The position numbers and the translations under genes were made by a program. Below the pieces are notes generated by a model that was not told where the DNA came from, did no database searches, and worked only from the letters and a program-made list of their open reading frames with translations. From assembly GCA_001464765.1 (NCBI GenBank), contig LNDV01000030.1, positions 208,001-272,000 on the forward strand: DNA of 64,000 bases, read 5' to 3'. Below are positions 16,365 through 23,747 of this stretch, piece after piece (the first letter of the stretch is position 1; each line of letters opens with the position of its first letter). This stretch comes from Betaproteobacteria bacterium Ga0077526. Lineage in GTDB: Bacteria; Pseudomonadota; Gammaproteobacteria; Burkholderiales; Ga0077523.

Positions 16365-18571
16365 TTGCCGCCCTTTCCGCTTCGCTTCGAAGCCTCGCCC
16401 TCGTGGTCGCCGTGATCGTGCTCGGCGCCTGCGCGGCGAACAAGCACTACGAGGAAGCCAACCGTCTCATCGCTGCCGGCCGTCCCGAGGCCGCCCTCGC
16501 GGAACTGGAACGCGCGGTGAAGCAGGAGCCCCGCAACGCGCAGTACCGGTCCACCCTGCTGCGGGAACGCAACCGGGTGGCCACGATGCGGCTCGTCGAG
16601 GGCGACTCCCTAGCCCGCGAGGAAAAGTTCGACGATGCGGAGCTCGCCTATCGCGCGGCGCAGGCCGCCGAGCCGGACAATCAGCGGGTTCCGGTGCGCC
16701 TCGCGGAACTCGCGAAGGCACGGCAGTCGCGGGTGCTTCTGCAGGAGGCGCGGGACGCGTTCAAGGCCAACAAGCTCCCCGACGCGGAGACCCGCCTGCG
16801 CACCCTGCTGCAGAACACGCCCAACTACCCCGGCGCCCGTGATCTTCTCCGGCGTGTGACGGAGGCGGCATCCATCGTTCCGCCCCCGAGCCTGAAGGCG
16901 CCCTTCGCGAAGCCGATCACGCTCGAATTCCGCGATGCCGCCATGCGCACCGTGTTCGACATGCTGTCGCGTACGTCCGGCATCAACTTCGTGTTCGATC
17001 GTGACGTGCGTCAGGACACGAAGCTCACGGTGTTCGTGCGCAACGTGACCCTGGAGGATGCGCTGAAGCTCATCCTCACCACGAACCAGCTCGACCACAA
17101 GGTCCTGAACGAGAACTCCGTGCTCGTCTACCCGAACACGCCCGCGAAGCAGAAGGACTACCGCGAGCTGGTGGTGCGCAGCTACTACATCGCGAACGCT
17201 GACGTGAAGCAGGCCGCCGCCCTGGTGAAGAGCATCGTCAAGACCCAGGACGTCTTCATCGACGAGAAGCTGAACCTCATGGTGGTGAAGGACACGCCCG
17301 ACGTCATCCGCCTCACGGACCAGCTGGTGCGCACGCTCGATGTCGCGGATCCGGAAGTCATGCTCGATGTGGAAGTGATGGAAGTTGCCCGGACCCGCGC
17401 CGAGAATCTGGGGATCCAGTTCCCCGGGAGCGTGTCTCTCGGTGCGCGCTCCGCGACCACGACCGGTGCCGCGGCGACAACGACGACAATCGACGCGCCG
17501 ATGTTCTTCACGACCAGCAATCCGGCCGTCGTGTTCAACCTCCGGGCGACCGTCGGCAGTACGAACCTTCTCGCCAATCCGCGCATCCGCGTGAAGAACA
17601 AGGAAAAGGCCAAGATTCACATCGGCGACAAGGTGCCGGTGTTCACGTCCACAGCCGCCAACCTCACCGTGGCCACGTCCGTCAGCTACCTGGACGTCGG
17701 TCTGAAGCTCGATGTCGAGCCGCAGATCTATCTCAACGACGACGTGCAGATCAAGGTCGCGCTGGAGGTGAGCAACATCGTCGAGCGGGTGGAGGTCGGG
17801 TCGTCCACGTCGCCTACGGTTGCCTTCCGGATCGGCACGCGCAATGCCAACACGGTCCTGCAGCTGCGCGACGGCGAGACCCAGATCCTCGCGGGCCTCA
17901 TCAACGACGAGGATCGCCGCAGCTCGACCCGCATTCCGGGCCTGGGCGACATTCCGATGCTGAGCAAGATCTTCGGCAGTTCCACCGACACCAAGGTCAA
18001 GAACGAGATCGTCCTGCTCATCACGCCGCGGATCGTCCGCAACATCAATCGCCCGGAAGGTCTCGATGCGGAGATGGCGGTCGGCACGGATACCGCACCG
18101 GGGATGCCGCCGCTGCGGATTGCGAAGACCGCGCCCGGATCGCTTGCCGTCAGTCCCGCCGGAGCAAACGGTGCCGGTGCCGCGGACGCCCCGCCGCCGC
18201 CGCCGGCCGCCAACGTGCCGGTCGAACTCAATGCGGCGCTGCGTCTGCAGGTTCCGGCACAGGCCCGGGTGGGTGCCGAAGTCGTCGTGCGCCTCCAGGC
18301 GCCCGGCGGGCTCGAACTGAAGGACGGCTTCGTGGAACTCACCTTCGACCCTGCGGCGCTTGCGCCGGTGGGCTTCGCGGTACCGGTGCCGGGGCGCGTC
18401 CAGATCGACTCCAGTACGGTGGCGAACGGTGCGGAGCTGCGCTTCAAGGTGCTGGGCGACAAGGCGGGCACCACGCAAGTCGCCGTGTCGAACATCGAAC
18501 TCGTCGATGCATCCGGCTTTGCCGTGGGCATGATGGCCCCGCCGCCGGCGCAGATCGCCATCGTCAAGTAG
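16361..18571 (+). CDS. gspD: GspD-like secretin lipoprotein with N-terminal TPR and C-terminal cohesin-like domain
   Basis: A 736-residue outer-membrane secretin. The lipobox VLGAC puts the lipidated Cys at 24. Residues ~28-165 look like TPR-type helical repeats (YEEANRLIAAGRPEAALAEL). An STN/N0-like domain with FDMLSRTSGINFVFD follows at ~185, then N1-type domain(s) and the secretin core (~330-570) ending in the IPGLGDIPMLSKIF and KNEIVLLITPRIV motifs. A proline-rich linker (~605-615) leads to a ~110-residue C-terminal beta domain (GAEVVVRLQAPGGLELKDGFVELTFDP) that resembles cohesin. Normal GspD has neither the TPR nor the cohesin part. It forms the outer-membrane pore of this operon's machine. 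Confidence 0.9.
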   Translation: MIAALSASLRSLALVVAVIVLGACAANKHYEEANRLIAAGRPEAALAELERAVKQEPRNAQYRSTLLRERNRVATMRLVEGDSLAREEKFDDAELAYRAAQAAEPDNQRVPVRLAELAKARQSRVLLQEARDAFKANKLPDAETRLRTLLQNTPNYPGARDLLRRVTEAASIVPPPSLKAPFAKPITLEFRDAAMRTVFDMLSRTSGINFVFDRDVRQDTKLTVFVRNVTLEDALKLILTTNQLDHKVLNENSVLVYPNTPAKQKDYRELVVRSYYIANADVKQAAALVKSIVKTQDVFIDEKLNLMVVKDTPDVIRLTDQLVRTLDVADPEVMLDVEVMEVARTRAENLGIQFPGSVSLGARSATTTGAAATTTTIDAPMFFTTSNPAVVFNLRATVGSTNLLANPRIRVKNKEKAKIHIGDKVPVFTSTAANLTVATSVSYLDVGLKLDVEPQIYLNDDVQIKVALEVSNIVERVEVGSSTSPTVAFRIGTRNANTVLQLRDGETQILAGLINDEDRRSSTRIPGLGDIPMLSKIFGSSTDTKVKNEIVLLITPRIVRNINRPEGLDAEMAVGTDTAPGMPPLRIAKTAPGSLAVSPAGANGAGAADAPPPPPAANVPVELNAALRLQVPAQARVGAEVVVRLQAPGGLELKDGFVELTFDPAALAPVGFAVPVPGRVQIDSSTVANGAELRFKVLGDKAGTTQVAVSNIELVDASGFAVGMMAPPPAQIAIVK

Positions 18572-18579
18572 CCCCGCCC

Positions 18580-19047
18580 ATGCGCGCGCGCGGATTCACG
18601 CTGATCGAGATGCTGATCACGGTCGCGATGATCGGCATCCTCGCGACCATCGCGCTGCCTGTCGGTGAGCTCGTATCCCGTCGTGCCAAGGAGCAGGAGC
18701 TGCGGACGGCACTGCGGGAAGTGCGCACCGCGATCGACGCCTACAAGAAGGCCTGGGACGACGGTCGCCTGGAGAAGAAGGCGGACGAATCGGGCTATCC
18801 GCGCACGCTGCGCCAGCTGGTGGACGGCGTGCCTGACGTCAAGACGCCCGAGCGCAAGCCGATCTACTTCATGCGGCGTCTGCCGCGGGATCCTTTCGCG
18901 CCGCCGGAGCTGAAACCCGAGGACAGCTGGGCGAAGCGCTCCTACGCCAGCCCGCCCTCTGCACCTGCCGAGGGGGCGGACGTATTCGACATCCGCTCGC
19001 GTGCCGAAGGTGTCGGGCTCAACGGTGTGCCTTACCGTGACTGGTGA
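18580..19047 (+). CDS. Type II secretion pseudopilin (GspG/H-like)
   Basis: A 155-residue pseudopilin with a very short leader: cleavage RARG|FTLIEML after G5 and Glu at +5, followed by a hydrophobic helix. The globular part has YPRTLRQLVDGVP and MRRLPRDPFAP, a GspG-like pattern without the terminal calcium motif. It begins 8 bp after the secretin stop. Likely a minor pseudopilin of the same machine; which one is not clear. Confidence 0.85.
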   Translation: MRARGFTLIEMLITVAMIGILATIALPVGELVSRRAKEQELRTALREVRTAIDAYKKAWDDGRLEKKADESGYPRTLRQLVDGVPDVKTPERKPIYFMRRLPRDPFAPPELKPEDSWAKRSYASPPSAPAEGADVFDIRSRAEGVGLNGVPYRDW

Positions 19048-19057
19048 GGCCGCGATC

Positions 19058-19438
19058 GTGCGGATACGCGTCCGAGGCTTCACCCTCATCGAACTGCTGG
19101 TGGTGATGGCGGTGCTTGCCACCCTCCTGTCCATCGTCGTGCCCAAGTACATGGACGGCGTCACGCGCTCGCGCGAGGCGGCGCTGAAGGAGTCGCTGCG
19201 TACCATGCGCGAAGCCATCGACAAGTACGCCGCCGACACGGGGCGCTATCCGGACACGCTGGATGACCTGGTCAAGAAGCGCTATCTCCGCAAGGCACCT
19301 CTCGATCCCATCACGGAGGACACGACCACCTGGGTGGTGATTCCGCCAATGCCCAATACGCTCGCCGGCAGGGTGTCGGACGTACGCAGCGGCGCAACGG
19401 GACAGGCCCTGGACGGCACGGCGTATGCGGAGTGGTGA
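19058..19438 (+). CDS. Type II secretion pseudopilin (GspG-like, minor)
   Basis: A 126-residue pseudopilin if started at the GTG 19058, which leaves a 7-residue leader before RVRG|FTLIELLVV with Glu at +5. Upstream in-frame codons back to 19001 overlap the previous gene and give an unusually long leader. The body contains DTGRYPDTLDDLVKKRYL and APLDPIT, as in GspG, but lacks the usual C-terminal WGxPYxY segment. It overlaps the start of the next gene by 14 bases. Confidence 0.82.
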   Translation: MRIRVRGFTLIELLVVMAVLATLLSIVVPKYMDGVTRSREAALKESLRTMREAIDKYAADTGRYPDTLDDLVKKRYLRKAPLDPITEDTTTWVVIPPMPNTLAGRVSDVRSGATGQALDGTAYAEW

Positions 19439-20219
19439 CGCGCGTGCGCTGTCGCGCCAGCTGGGCTTCACCTACATGGTCGTGCTGGCCATGTGCTTCG
19501 TCATGGGGCTCGGGCTCGCCTCCATCGGTGAGATGTGGCAGGTGGCCGCGCAGCGCGAGAAGGAGAAGGATCTCCTGTTCATAGGGCGGCAGTACCGGCG
19601 TGCGCTCGAGTCCTACGCGGCGCAGTCGCCGGGCACGCCCGATCTGCCCCGGTCGCTGGAGGAACTCGTGGAAGACAAGCGCTTCCCGACGATCAAGCGG
19701 CACATCCGCCGGGTGTATGCCGATCCGATGACCGGCCTGCCGGACTGGAAGCTGATCCTTCAGGGGGATCGCATCATCGGCATCCAGAGCCGCTCCGGCG
19801 GCACGCCGTTCAAGAAGACCGGCTTCGAGGCGAACGAGGACGACTTCGCGGACGCGCAGACCTACGCGCAATGGCGGTTCCAGTATCGCCAGCCCGCGGC
19901 AGTCGTGGCCCCGGGCGTCGTGGCCCCGGGCGGTGTTCCACCGCCCTCCGGCGTGACCGGCGGACCCGTCTCGTCGCCGATCGCCGCGCCCGTGGATGCG
20001 ACACCGCCGCCACCTCCGCCCGTGAAGCGCAACGAAGAGCGCTGCGAGACGCAGCGGGCGACCGACATGCAGCAGTGCGCGGCGGCTAGGGACACCGGCG
20101 TCACGACCGGGCAGATCGCCGCATGCACCGCTTCCGCCACCAGCCGGTTCGTCGCCTGCATCGGCGGCCGGAGTCTGCCGGCACTGCGGGTGCCCGCCGC
20201 AACGGCACCTTCCCAGTAG
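19425..20219 (+). CDS. Atypical pseudopilin-like protein with proline-rich linker and Cys-containing tail
   Basis: A 264-residue protein. A pseudopilin-like N-terminus, RQLG|FTYMVVLAMCF, follows a 14-residue leader, but the usual Glu at +5 is replaced by Val, as in tip pseudopilins such as GspK. The middle (~50-150) is GspG-like (LEELVEDKRFPTIKRHIRRVYADPMTG). A Pro/Val/Ala-rich linker (~155-200) leads to a C-terminal domain with four cysteines spaced 10-15 residues apart, probably two disulfides. It is the last gene of the secretion operon. A tip or cargo-binding role is inferred. Confidence 0.7.
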   Translation: MRSGDARALSRQLGFTYMVVLAMCFVMGLGLASIGEMWQVAAQREKEKDLLFIGRQYRRALESYAAQSPGTPDLPRSLEELVEDKRFPTIKRHIRRVYADPMTGLPDWKLILQGDRIIGIQSRSGGTPFKKTGFEANEDDFADAQTYAQWRFQYRQPAAVVAPGVVAPGGVPPPSGVTGGPVSSPIAAPVDATPPPPPPVKRNEERCETQRATDMQQCAAARDTGVTTGQIAACTASATSRFVACIGGRSLPALRVPAATAPSQ

Positions 20220-20315
20220 CCGCTGCCGCGCGGAACGCGGCACCTGTCACAAAACGGCAACGGCTGTCCCGCATCCTCCGGGGGTTACTCGGTTTCACCG
20301 TGGCACCCCATCGAC

Positions 20316-21119
20316 ATGCTCCCGTTCCGCCTGCATTTCACGCTCCCGCTCGTCCTCTTGTCCTGTCTCGCGCCGGCACTGGCGCAGGCACGCGATGTCG
20401 GCGAGTTCCTGCCTGACGCGGTCGGCCGCCTCGGCGTGAAGAAGCCACTGATGTCGCCCGCGGTCAGAGTGATCGCCGCGCCGATCTCGGGACCGGGTGC
20501 GCAGGCCCTCGTCCCCGACCATCTCGCCTTGCTCGAGGCGATCGCGGTCCGCGACAGAAAGTCGGTGCAGACGCTGGCGCGGCGCGCGGGTGTCCCGAAC
20601 CGCCTTCCGGATGGCCGCTCGCCGCTGGTGATGGCGGTGGATGCCGGCGACGTCGAAATGGTCCGCACTCTCCTCGACGCGGGGGGGCAGCCTAACGTCA
20701 AGGACGGTTTCGGTCGCACGCCTCTGGGTCTGGCCGCGCTCGGCGGGCATCACCGCATCGCAGTGGCACTGCTGGGCCGCGGCGCCCGTCCGGATGCCAA
20801 GGAGGACAACGGCGCGGTACCGCTGCACCATGCGTCTTCGCTCGGCTTCGATGCCATCGTCAGTGCACTCCTGGATGCCGGCGCAGATGTGGAAGCGCGG
20901 GACCGTCCCGGCCACACGCCGCTCATCAACGCGATTCGCAACGGCAGAACCTCGACAGTGAAGCTGCTGCTCGACCGCGGCGCGGACCCTCAGCTCGCCG
21001 GCAAGGACAAGCTTTCCCCGCTGTACTGGGCGGTGTATCGCCGTCACCGCGCCATTGCCGACGCTCTGGTGGCGGCCGGGGCTCCGCTGGGGGCAGTCTC
21101 CCTGGACGCGCTCGAATAG
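20316..21119 (+). CDS. Exported ankyrin-repeat protein
   Basis: A 267-residue protein with a Sec signal peptide (hydrophobic ~9-22, cleavage near ALAQA) and about five to six ankyrin repeats from ~70 to 260. The clearest units are DGRSPLVMAVDAGDVEMVRTLL, FGRTPLGLAALGGHHRIAVALL and PGHTPLINAIRNGRTSTVKLLL. Ankyrin repeats are protein-binding modules. Its stop and the GTG start of the EpsA-type regulator share one base (TAGTG), so they are co-translated. What it binds is unknown; proximity to the regulator may be meaningful. Confidence 0.85.
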   Translation: MLPFRLHFTLPLVLLSCLAPALAQARDVGEFLPDAVGRLGVKKPLMSPAVRVIAAPISGPGAQALVPDHLALLEAIAVRDRKSVQTLARRAGVPNRLPDGRSPLVMAVDAGDVEMVRTLLDAGGQPNVKDGFGRTPLGLAALGGHHRIAVALLGRGARPDAKEDNGAVPLHHASSLGFDAIVSALLDAGADVEARDRPGHTPLINAIRNGRTSTVKLLLDRGADPQLAGKDKLSPLYWAVYRRHRAIADALVAAGAPLGAVSLDALE

Positions 21120-21904
21120 TGTCAGGACCCGACCACTTCGCCGCTTTCGACGAACGCGAGCTGGAGCGCTTCGCCTCGGCCTTCGATGCCGTGGCCGCGA
21201 TCCGCAAGCGGTCGCATCTGTTTCTGTGGCTGCAGGGTCAGGCGCAGAGTCTTGTCGCGCACGAACTGCTGCTGTGTGCGCACGGTGATCTTGCTCGGCG
21301 CGCCCTGCGCACCGATCACTTCTCCAGCTATCCGCTGCCCGAGGCCGATCTCGCGGGGCTCGTCGACATGGAGTCCGGGCTGCTGATGCAGGCGGTCCGG
21401 GCGTGGTCGGAGCGGGGCGAGCAGCCGCTCCTCGTGTCGGCCCGTCAGGACGACGCCGGCCTGTTCCGTCGTTTCGAGAGCACGCTGTTCCGCTATGGGC
21501 TGCAGAACCTCGCCATCCACGGCACCCCGTCGTATCCCGGATTCACCGGCAGCTACTTCGTGTTTGCGCGGGTTCGTGAGCCCTGGCCGGAGCGGCAGTC
21601 CCAGTATCTCGACATGCTGATGCCGCAGCTTCACGTCGCGCTCGTCCGGGTGCTCGTTCAGGAGCGTGTGGACACGGCGGGAGTTCCTTCGACGGACAGC
21701 ACGGTGACGGCCCGCGAGATCGAGATTCTGCAGTGGGTGAGAGAGGGCAAGAGCAATCAGGAGATCGGGCACATCCTCGGGATCAGCCCGCTCACCGTGA
21801 AGAATCACGTGCAGAAGATCCTCAAGAAGCTGCACGTGCAGAACCGCGCCCAAGCCGTCGGCAAGGCGATCTCTCTTCGGCTGATCAAGTCGGCATCGGC
21901 CTGA
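21119..21904 (+). CDS. epsA: LuxR-type transcriptional regulator, EpsA-like (XrtB/PEP-CTERM associated)
   Basis: A 261-residue regulator starting at GTG. The N-terminal ~185 residues form a sensory domain without a receiver or autoinducer motif that I recognise. The C-terminal LuxR-type helix-turn-helix is clear: VTAREIEILQWVREGKSNQEI, then SPLTVKNHVQKILKKLHVQNRAQAV. The general shape matches EpsA of methanolan-type exopolysaccharide loci that accompany exosortase XrtB. A PEP-CTERM protein begins ~950 bp downstream and an EpsL-like protein is at 43899, which fits. It may control those genes. Confidence 0.78.
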   Translation: MSGPDHFAAFDERELERFASAFDAVAAIRKRSHLFLWLQGQAQSLVAHELLLCAHGDLARRALRTDHFSSYPLPEADLAGLVDMESGLLMQAVRAWSERGEQPLLVSARQDDAGLFRRFESTLFRYGLQNLAIHGTPSYPGFTGSYFVFARVREPWPERQSQYLDMLMPQLHVALVRVLVQERVDTAGVPSTDSTVTAREIEILQWVREGKSNQEIGHILGISPLTVKNHVQKILKKLHVQNRAQAVGKAISLRLIKSASA

Positions 21905-21910
21905 CAGGTC

Positions 21911-21933
21911 GCCGGCGCGTACATCGCGCCGGC
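21911..21933. terminator. Bidirectional terminator hairpin between epsA and arsC
   Basis: A perfect 9-bp GC-rich stem (21911-21919 with 21925-21933) and a 5-base loop fill the 30-bp gap between two convergent genes. On the + strand it is followed by TTCATT. The location and stem strength suggest it ends transcription from both sides, though the T-tract is poor. Confidence 0.6.
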
Positions 21934-21934
21934 T

Positions 21935-22435
21935 TCATTCGCGACCGATCTCCTGCAGCCGGTTCTGCAGCGCGAGGCGGTCCAGCTTGTCCATGGGCAG
22001 GCTCAACAGCAGCCGGATGCGATTGGACAGGGTGGTGAACGCCTGCAGGAATGCCTTCCGGACTTCCTCTTCGGACCCCTGGACGGCCGCAGGGTCCGGC
22101 ACCCCCCAATGGGCTGTCATGGGCTGGCCCGGCCACACCGGGCAGGCCTCTGCCGCCGCGCTGTCGCAGACCGTGAACACGAAGTCGAGCTTAGGCGCCC
22201 CCGGCGCCGCGAACTCCTCCCAGCTCTTGGATCGCAATACGGACGTGGCGATACGCTGCCGTTCCAGCAGGTCGATGGCCATCGGGTGCACCCGCCCCGA
22301 AGGATGACTCCCTGCGCTGTGTGCGACGAAGCGGCCCTGCCCTGCGGCATTCAGGAACGCCTCGGCAATGATGCTGCGCGCGCTGTTGCCGGTGCAGAGG
22401 AACAGGGTCTGATAGCGCTGAGTCGTGGCGGACAT
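21935..22435 (-). CDS. arsC: Arsenate reductase, thioredoxin-coupled / low-molecular-weight phosphatase type
   Basis: A 166-residue LMW protein-tyrosine-phosphatase-fold protein. The P-loop is C14-x5-R20 (CTGNSARS), close to the start as usual. A later TVCDSAAAEACPVWPG gives two cysteines with the spacing of the resolving pair of thioredoxin-coupled ArsC. The family motif HWGVPDPA supplies the catalytic Asp. It reduces arsenate to arsenite for Acr3 export. The ATG at 22435 is chosen because the fold begins there; an ATG at 22483 would add a disordered 16-residue tail. It is about 15 kb away from the ars operon. Confidence 0.88.
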   Translation of the reverse strand: MSATTQRYQTLFLCTGNSARSIIAEAFLNAAGQGRFVAHSAGSHPSGRVHPMAIDLLERQRIATSVLRSKSWEEFAAPGAPKLDFVFTVCDSAAAEACPVWPGQPMTAHWGVPDPAAVQGSEEEVRKAFLQAFTTLSNRIRLLLSLPMDKLDRLALQNRLQEIGRE

Positions 22436-22858
22436 GGTCGTGGAAAGGGCGGATGGAGTGGGGCCCGAGTGTGCCCCGGACACCGGGCGCGATTCAAGCG
22501 CCTTCGGCGAATGCTGTCCGCCCCCTTCGCCCCGCTGGCGCGTCCGGATGCCGGACGCATGCGCGCGGCTGATCCGATCAGATCACAACAACCCTCCGTT
22601 CGTGTCACGAATCCTCAGCAATGCCTCGGTAGCCTCCGGCACAGTCGACGGAAATGGGAAGGCGCCTCAGAAGTGCGCCGAACAGACTACCTCTCCGTCG
22701 ATGCCGACATACCGTAGCGTCACCGCGCTTCGGGAAACTGATCGGCGTGCACGAATCACTCGTCGGGGGAGGTTCGGCACGAGTGGGACCCCGGTTGTCG
22801 CAGTCCATGTCGGGCTCCGGCAGAAGCCGGGCAGTCAATCACTTTGTGGAGACAATTC
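22436..22858. other. Intergenic region upstream of arsC and the PEP-CTERM gene
   Basis: About 420 bp with no gene I can support. It separates two divergent genes and so must carry the promoters of both. It contains the inverted repeat listed at 22757-22785. Short frames here are arginine/proline-rich and lack ribosome-binding sites. Confidence 0.6.
22757..22785. promoter_or_regulatory. Inverted repeat upstream of PEP-CTERM gene, possible operator
   Basis: CACTCGT at 22757-22763 and ACGAGTG at 22779-22785 form a 7-bp perfect inverted repeat with a 15-base spacer, about 75 bp before the PEP-CTERM gene start. The spacing suits a dimeric regulator; the nearby EpsA-type protein is one candidate, but nothing proves the link. 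Confidence 0.3.
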
Positions 22859-23653
22859 ATGCGCTTGACCCATAGCATTCTGGCGGCCGCCCTCGCAGCC
22901 AGCGTTGCGGCACCCGCCGCAGCCAAGATCGACGACTCGTTCTCGGTCGACGGTGAACTGTTCTGGTCCATCGTGGATGAGACCGCCGAGCGGTCCTACA
23001 CCCGCGATCTGGGCATCGGACTTCAGGAGTTCCTCAACGGTGTCGCCACCGGTCAGACCTGGAGCTTTGCCAACGACGCGAATCTCACCACGTTCCTCGC
23101 CGAAACCGCCTCCGGCAACGCGCTCGTGTGGAACATCGGCGCGCTCGACGGTACGGGTATCAACCGTTACCTGAGCACGGCCGTCCCCGGTTCGACGCTT
23201 CCCGTGTTCTCCAACCAGATCCTGGGTTTCTTCAACGACAATCCGGACATCTACCTCGGTGCCTCCAATGCGATCAAGTCGCATATAAGCGATGAGAACG
23301 ACAATCCGATCGCGGATGGCTCGCACATCGCCACCGCGGCGGACGGCCCGGCCTACGCCGGTGCGGCAACCTGGGGCGGCAATTTCGGCGGTCGTGCTCA
23401 AGGCTTCAGCAACTATATCGGCGCGTCCGATCCGGCAGCGCTGGTTCTGTTCGAGCAGAACTCGAGCGCGTTCGCCCAGCGATTCAATCCCGGCAAGACC
23501 ACGGCGCTGCAATACGCAGGTAATCCTTACGCCGCATCCTTCGACGGCAGCAAGCTGACGATCGCGGCCATTCCCGAACCCAGCACCTACGCGATGCTCG
23601 GGCTGGGTCTCGCAGCAATCGGGTTCGCCGCCCGTCGCCGCGCCGCCAAGTAA
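22859..23653 (+). CDS. PEP-CTERM sorting-domain protein
   Basis: A 264-residue exported protein. A Sec signal (~1-21, cleavage near APAAAK) is followed by a beta-rich domain of unknown function. The C-terminus is a textbook PEP-CTERM: PEPSTYAMLGLGLAAIGFAARRR, that is the PEP motif, a hydrophobic helix and an Arg cluster. Exosortases recognise and cleave this signal during export to the surface or into an exopolysaccharide matrix. TGGAGA lies 7 bases before the ATG, which decides this start over one 15 bases upstream. Neighbouring genes epsA, the CAAX protease and epsL point to exosortase XrtB, which is not in the window. Confidence 0.92.
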   Translation: MRLTHSILAAALAASVAAPAAAKIDDSFSVDGELFWSIVDETAERSYTRDLGIGLQEFLNGVATGQTWSFANDANLTTFLAETASGNALVWNIGALDGTGINRYLSTAVPGSTLPVFSNQILGFFNDNPDIYLGASNAIKSHISDENDNPIADGSHIATAADGPAYAGAATWGGNFGGRAQGFSNYIGASDPAALVLFEQNSSAFAQRFNPGKTTALQYAGNPYAASFDGSKLTIAAIPEPSTYAMLGLGLAAIGFAARRRAAK

Positions 23654-23683
23654 TTCCGGTCGTTCTCAGTCAGGGCAGGGCCG

Positions 23684-23708
23684 TGCGGTGTGACTTCGTC
23701 ACACCGCA
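23684..23708. terminator. Perfect 11-bp hairpin after the PEP-CTERM gene
   Basis: Arms 23684-23694 and 23698-23708 pair perfectly around a TTC loop, 30 bp after the PEP-CTERM stop and 39 bp before the next start. There is no T-run, so it could be a terminator, an RNA-stabilising structure that sets relative expression of the two genes, or both. Confidence 0.45.
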
Positions 23709-23747
23709 GGGACAGGCTCACCCTGCGAAACCGTAAAGGAGATTGCA

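Noticed and set aside
16610..18478. 622-codon open frame antisense to the secretin gene
   Set aside because: Same mirrored-frame effect; His/Arg/Glu-rich low-complexity sequence with no recognisable fold.
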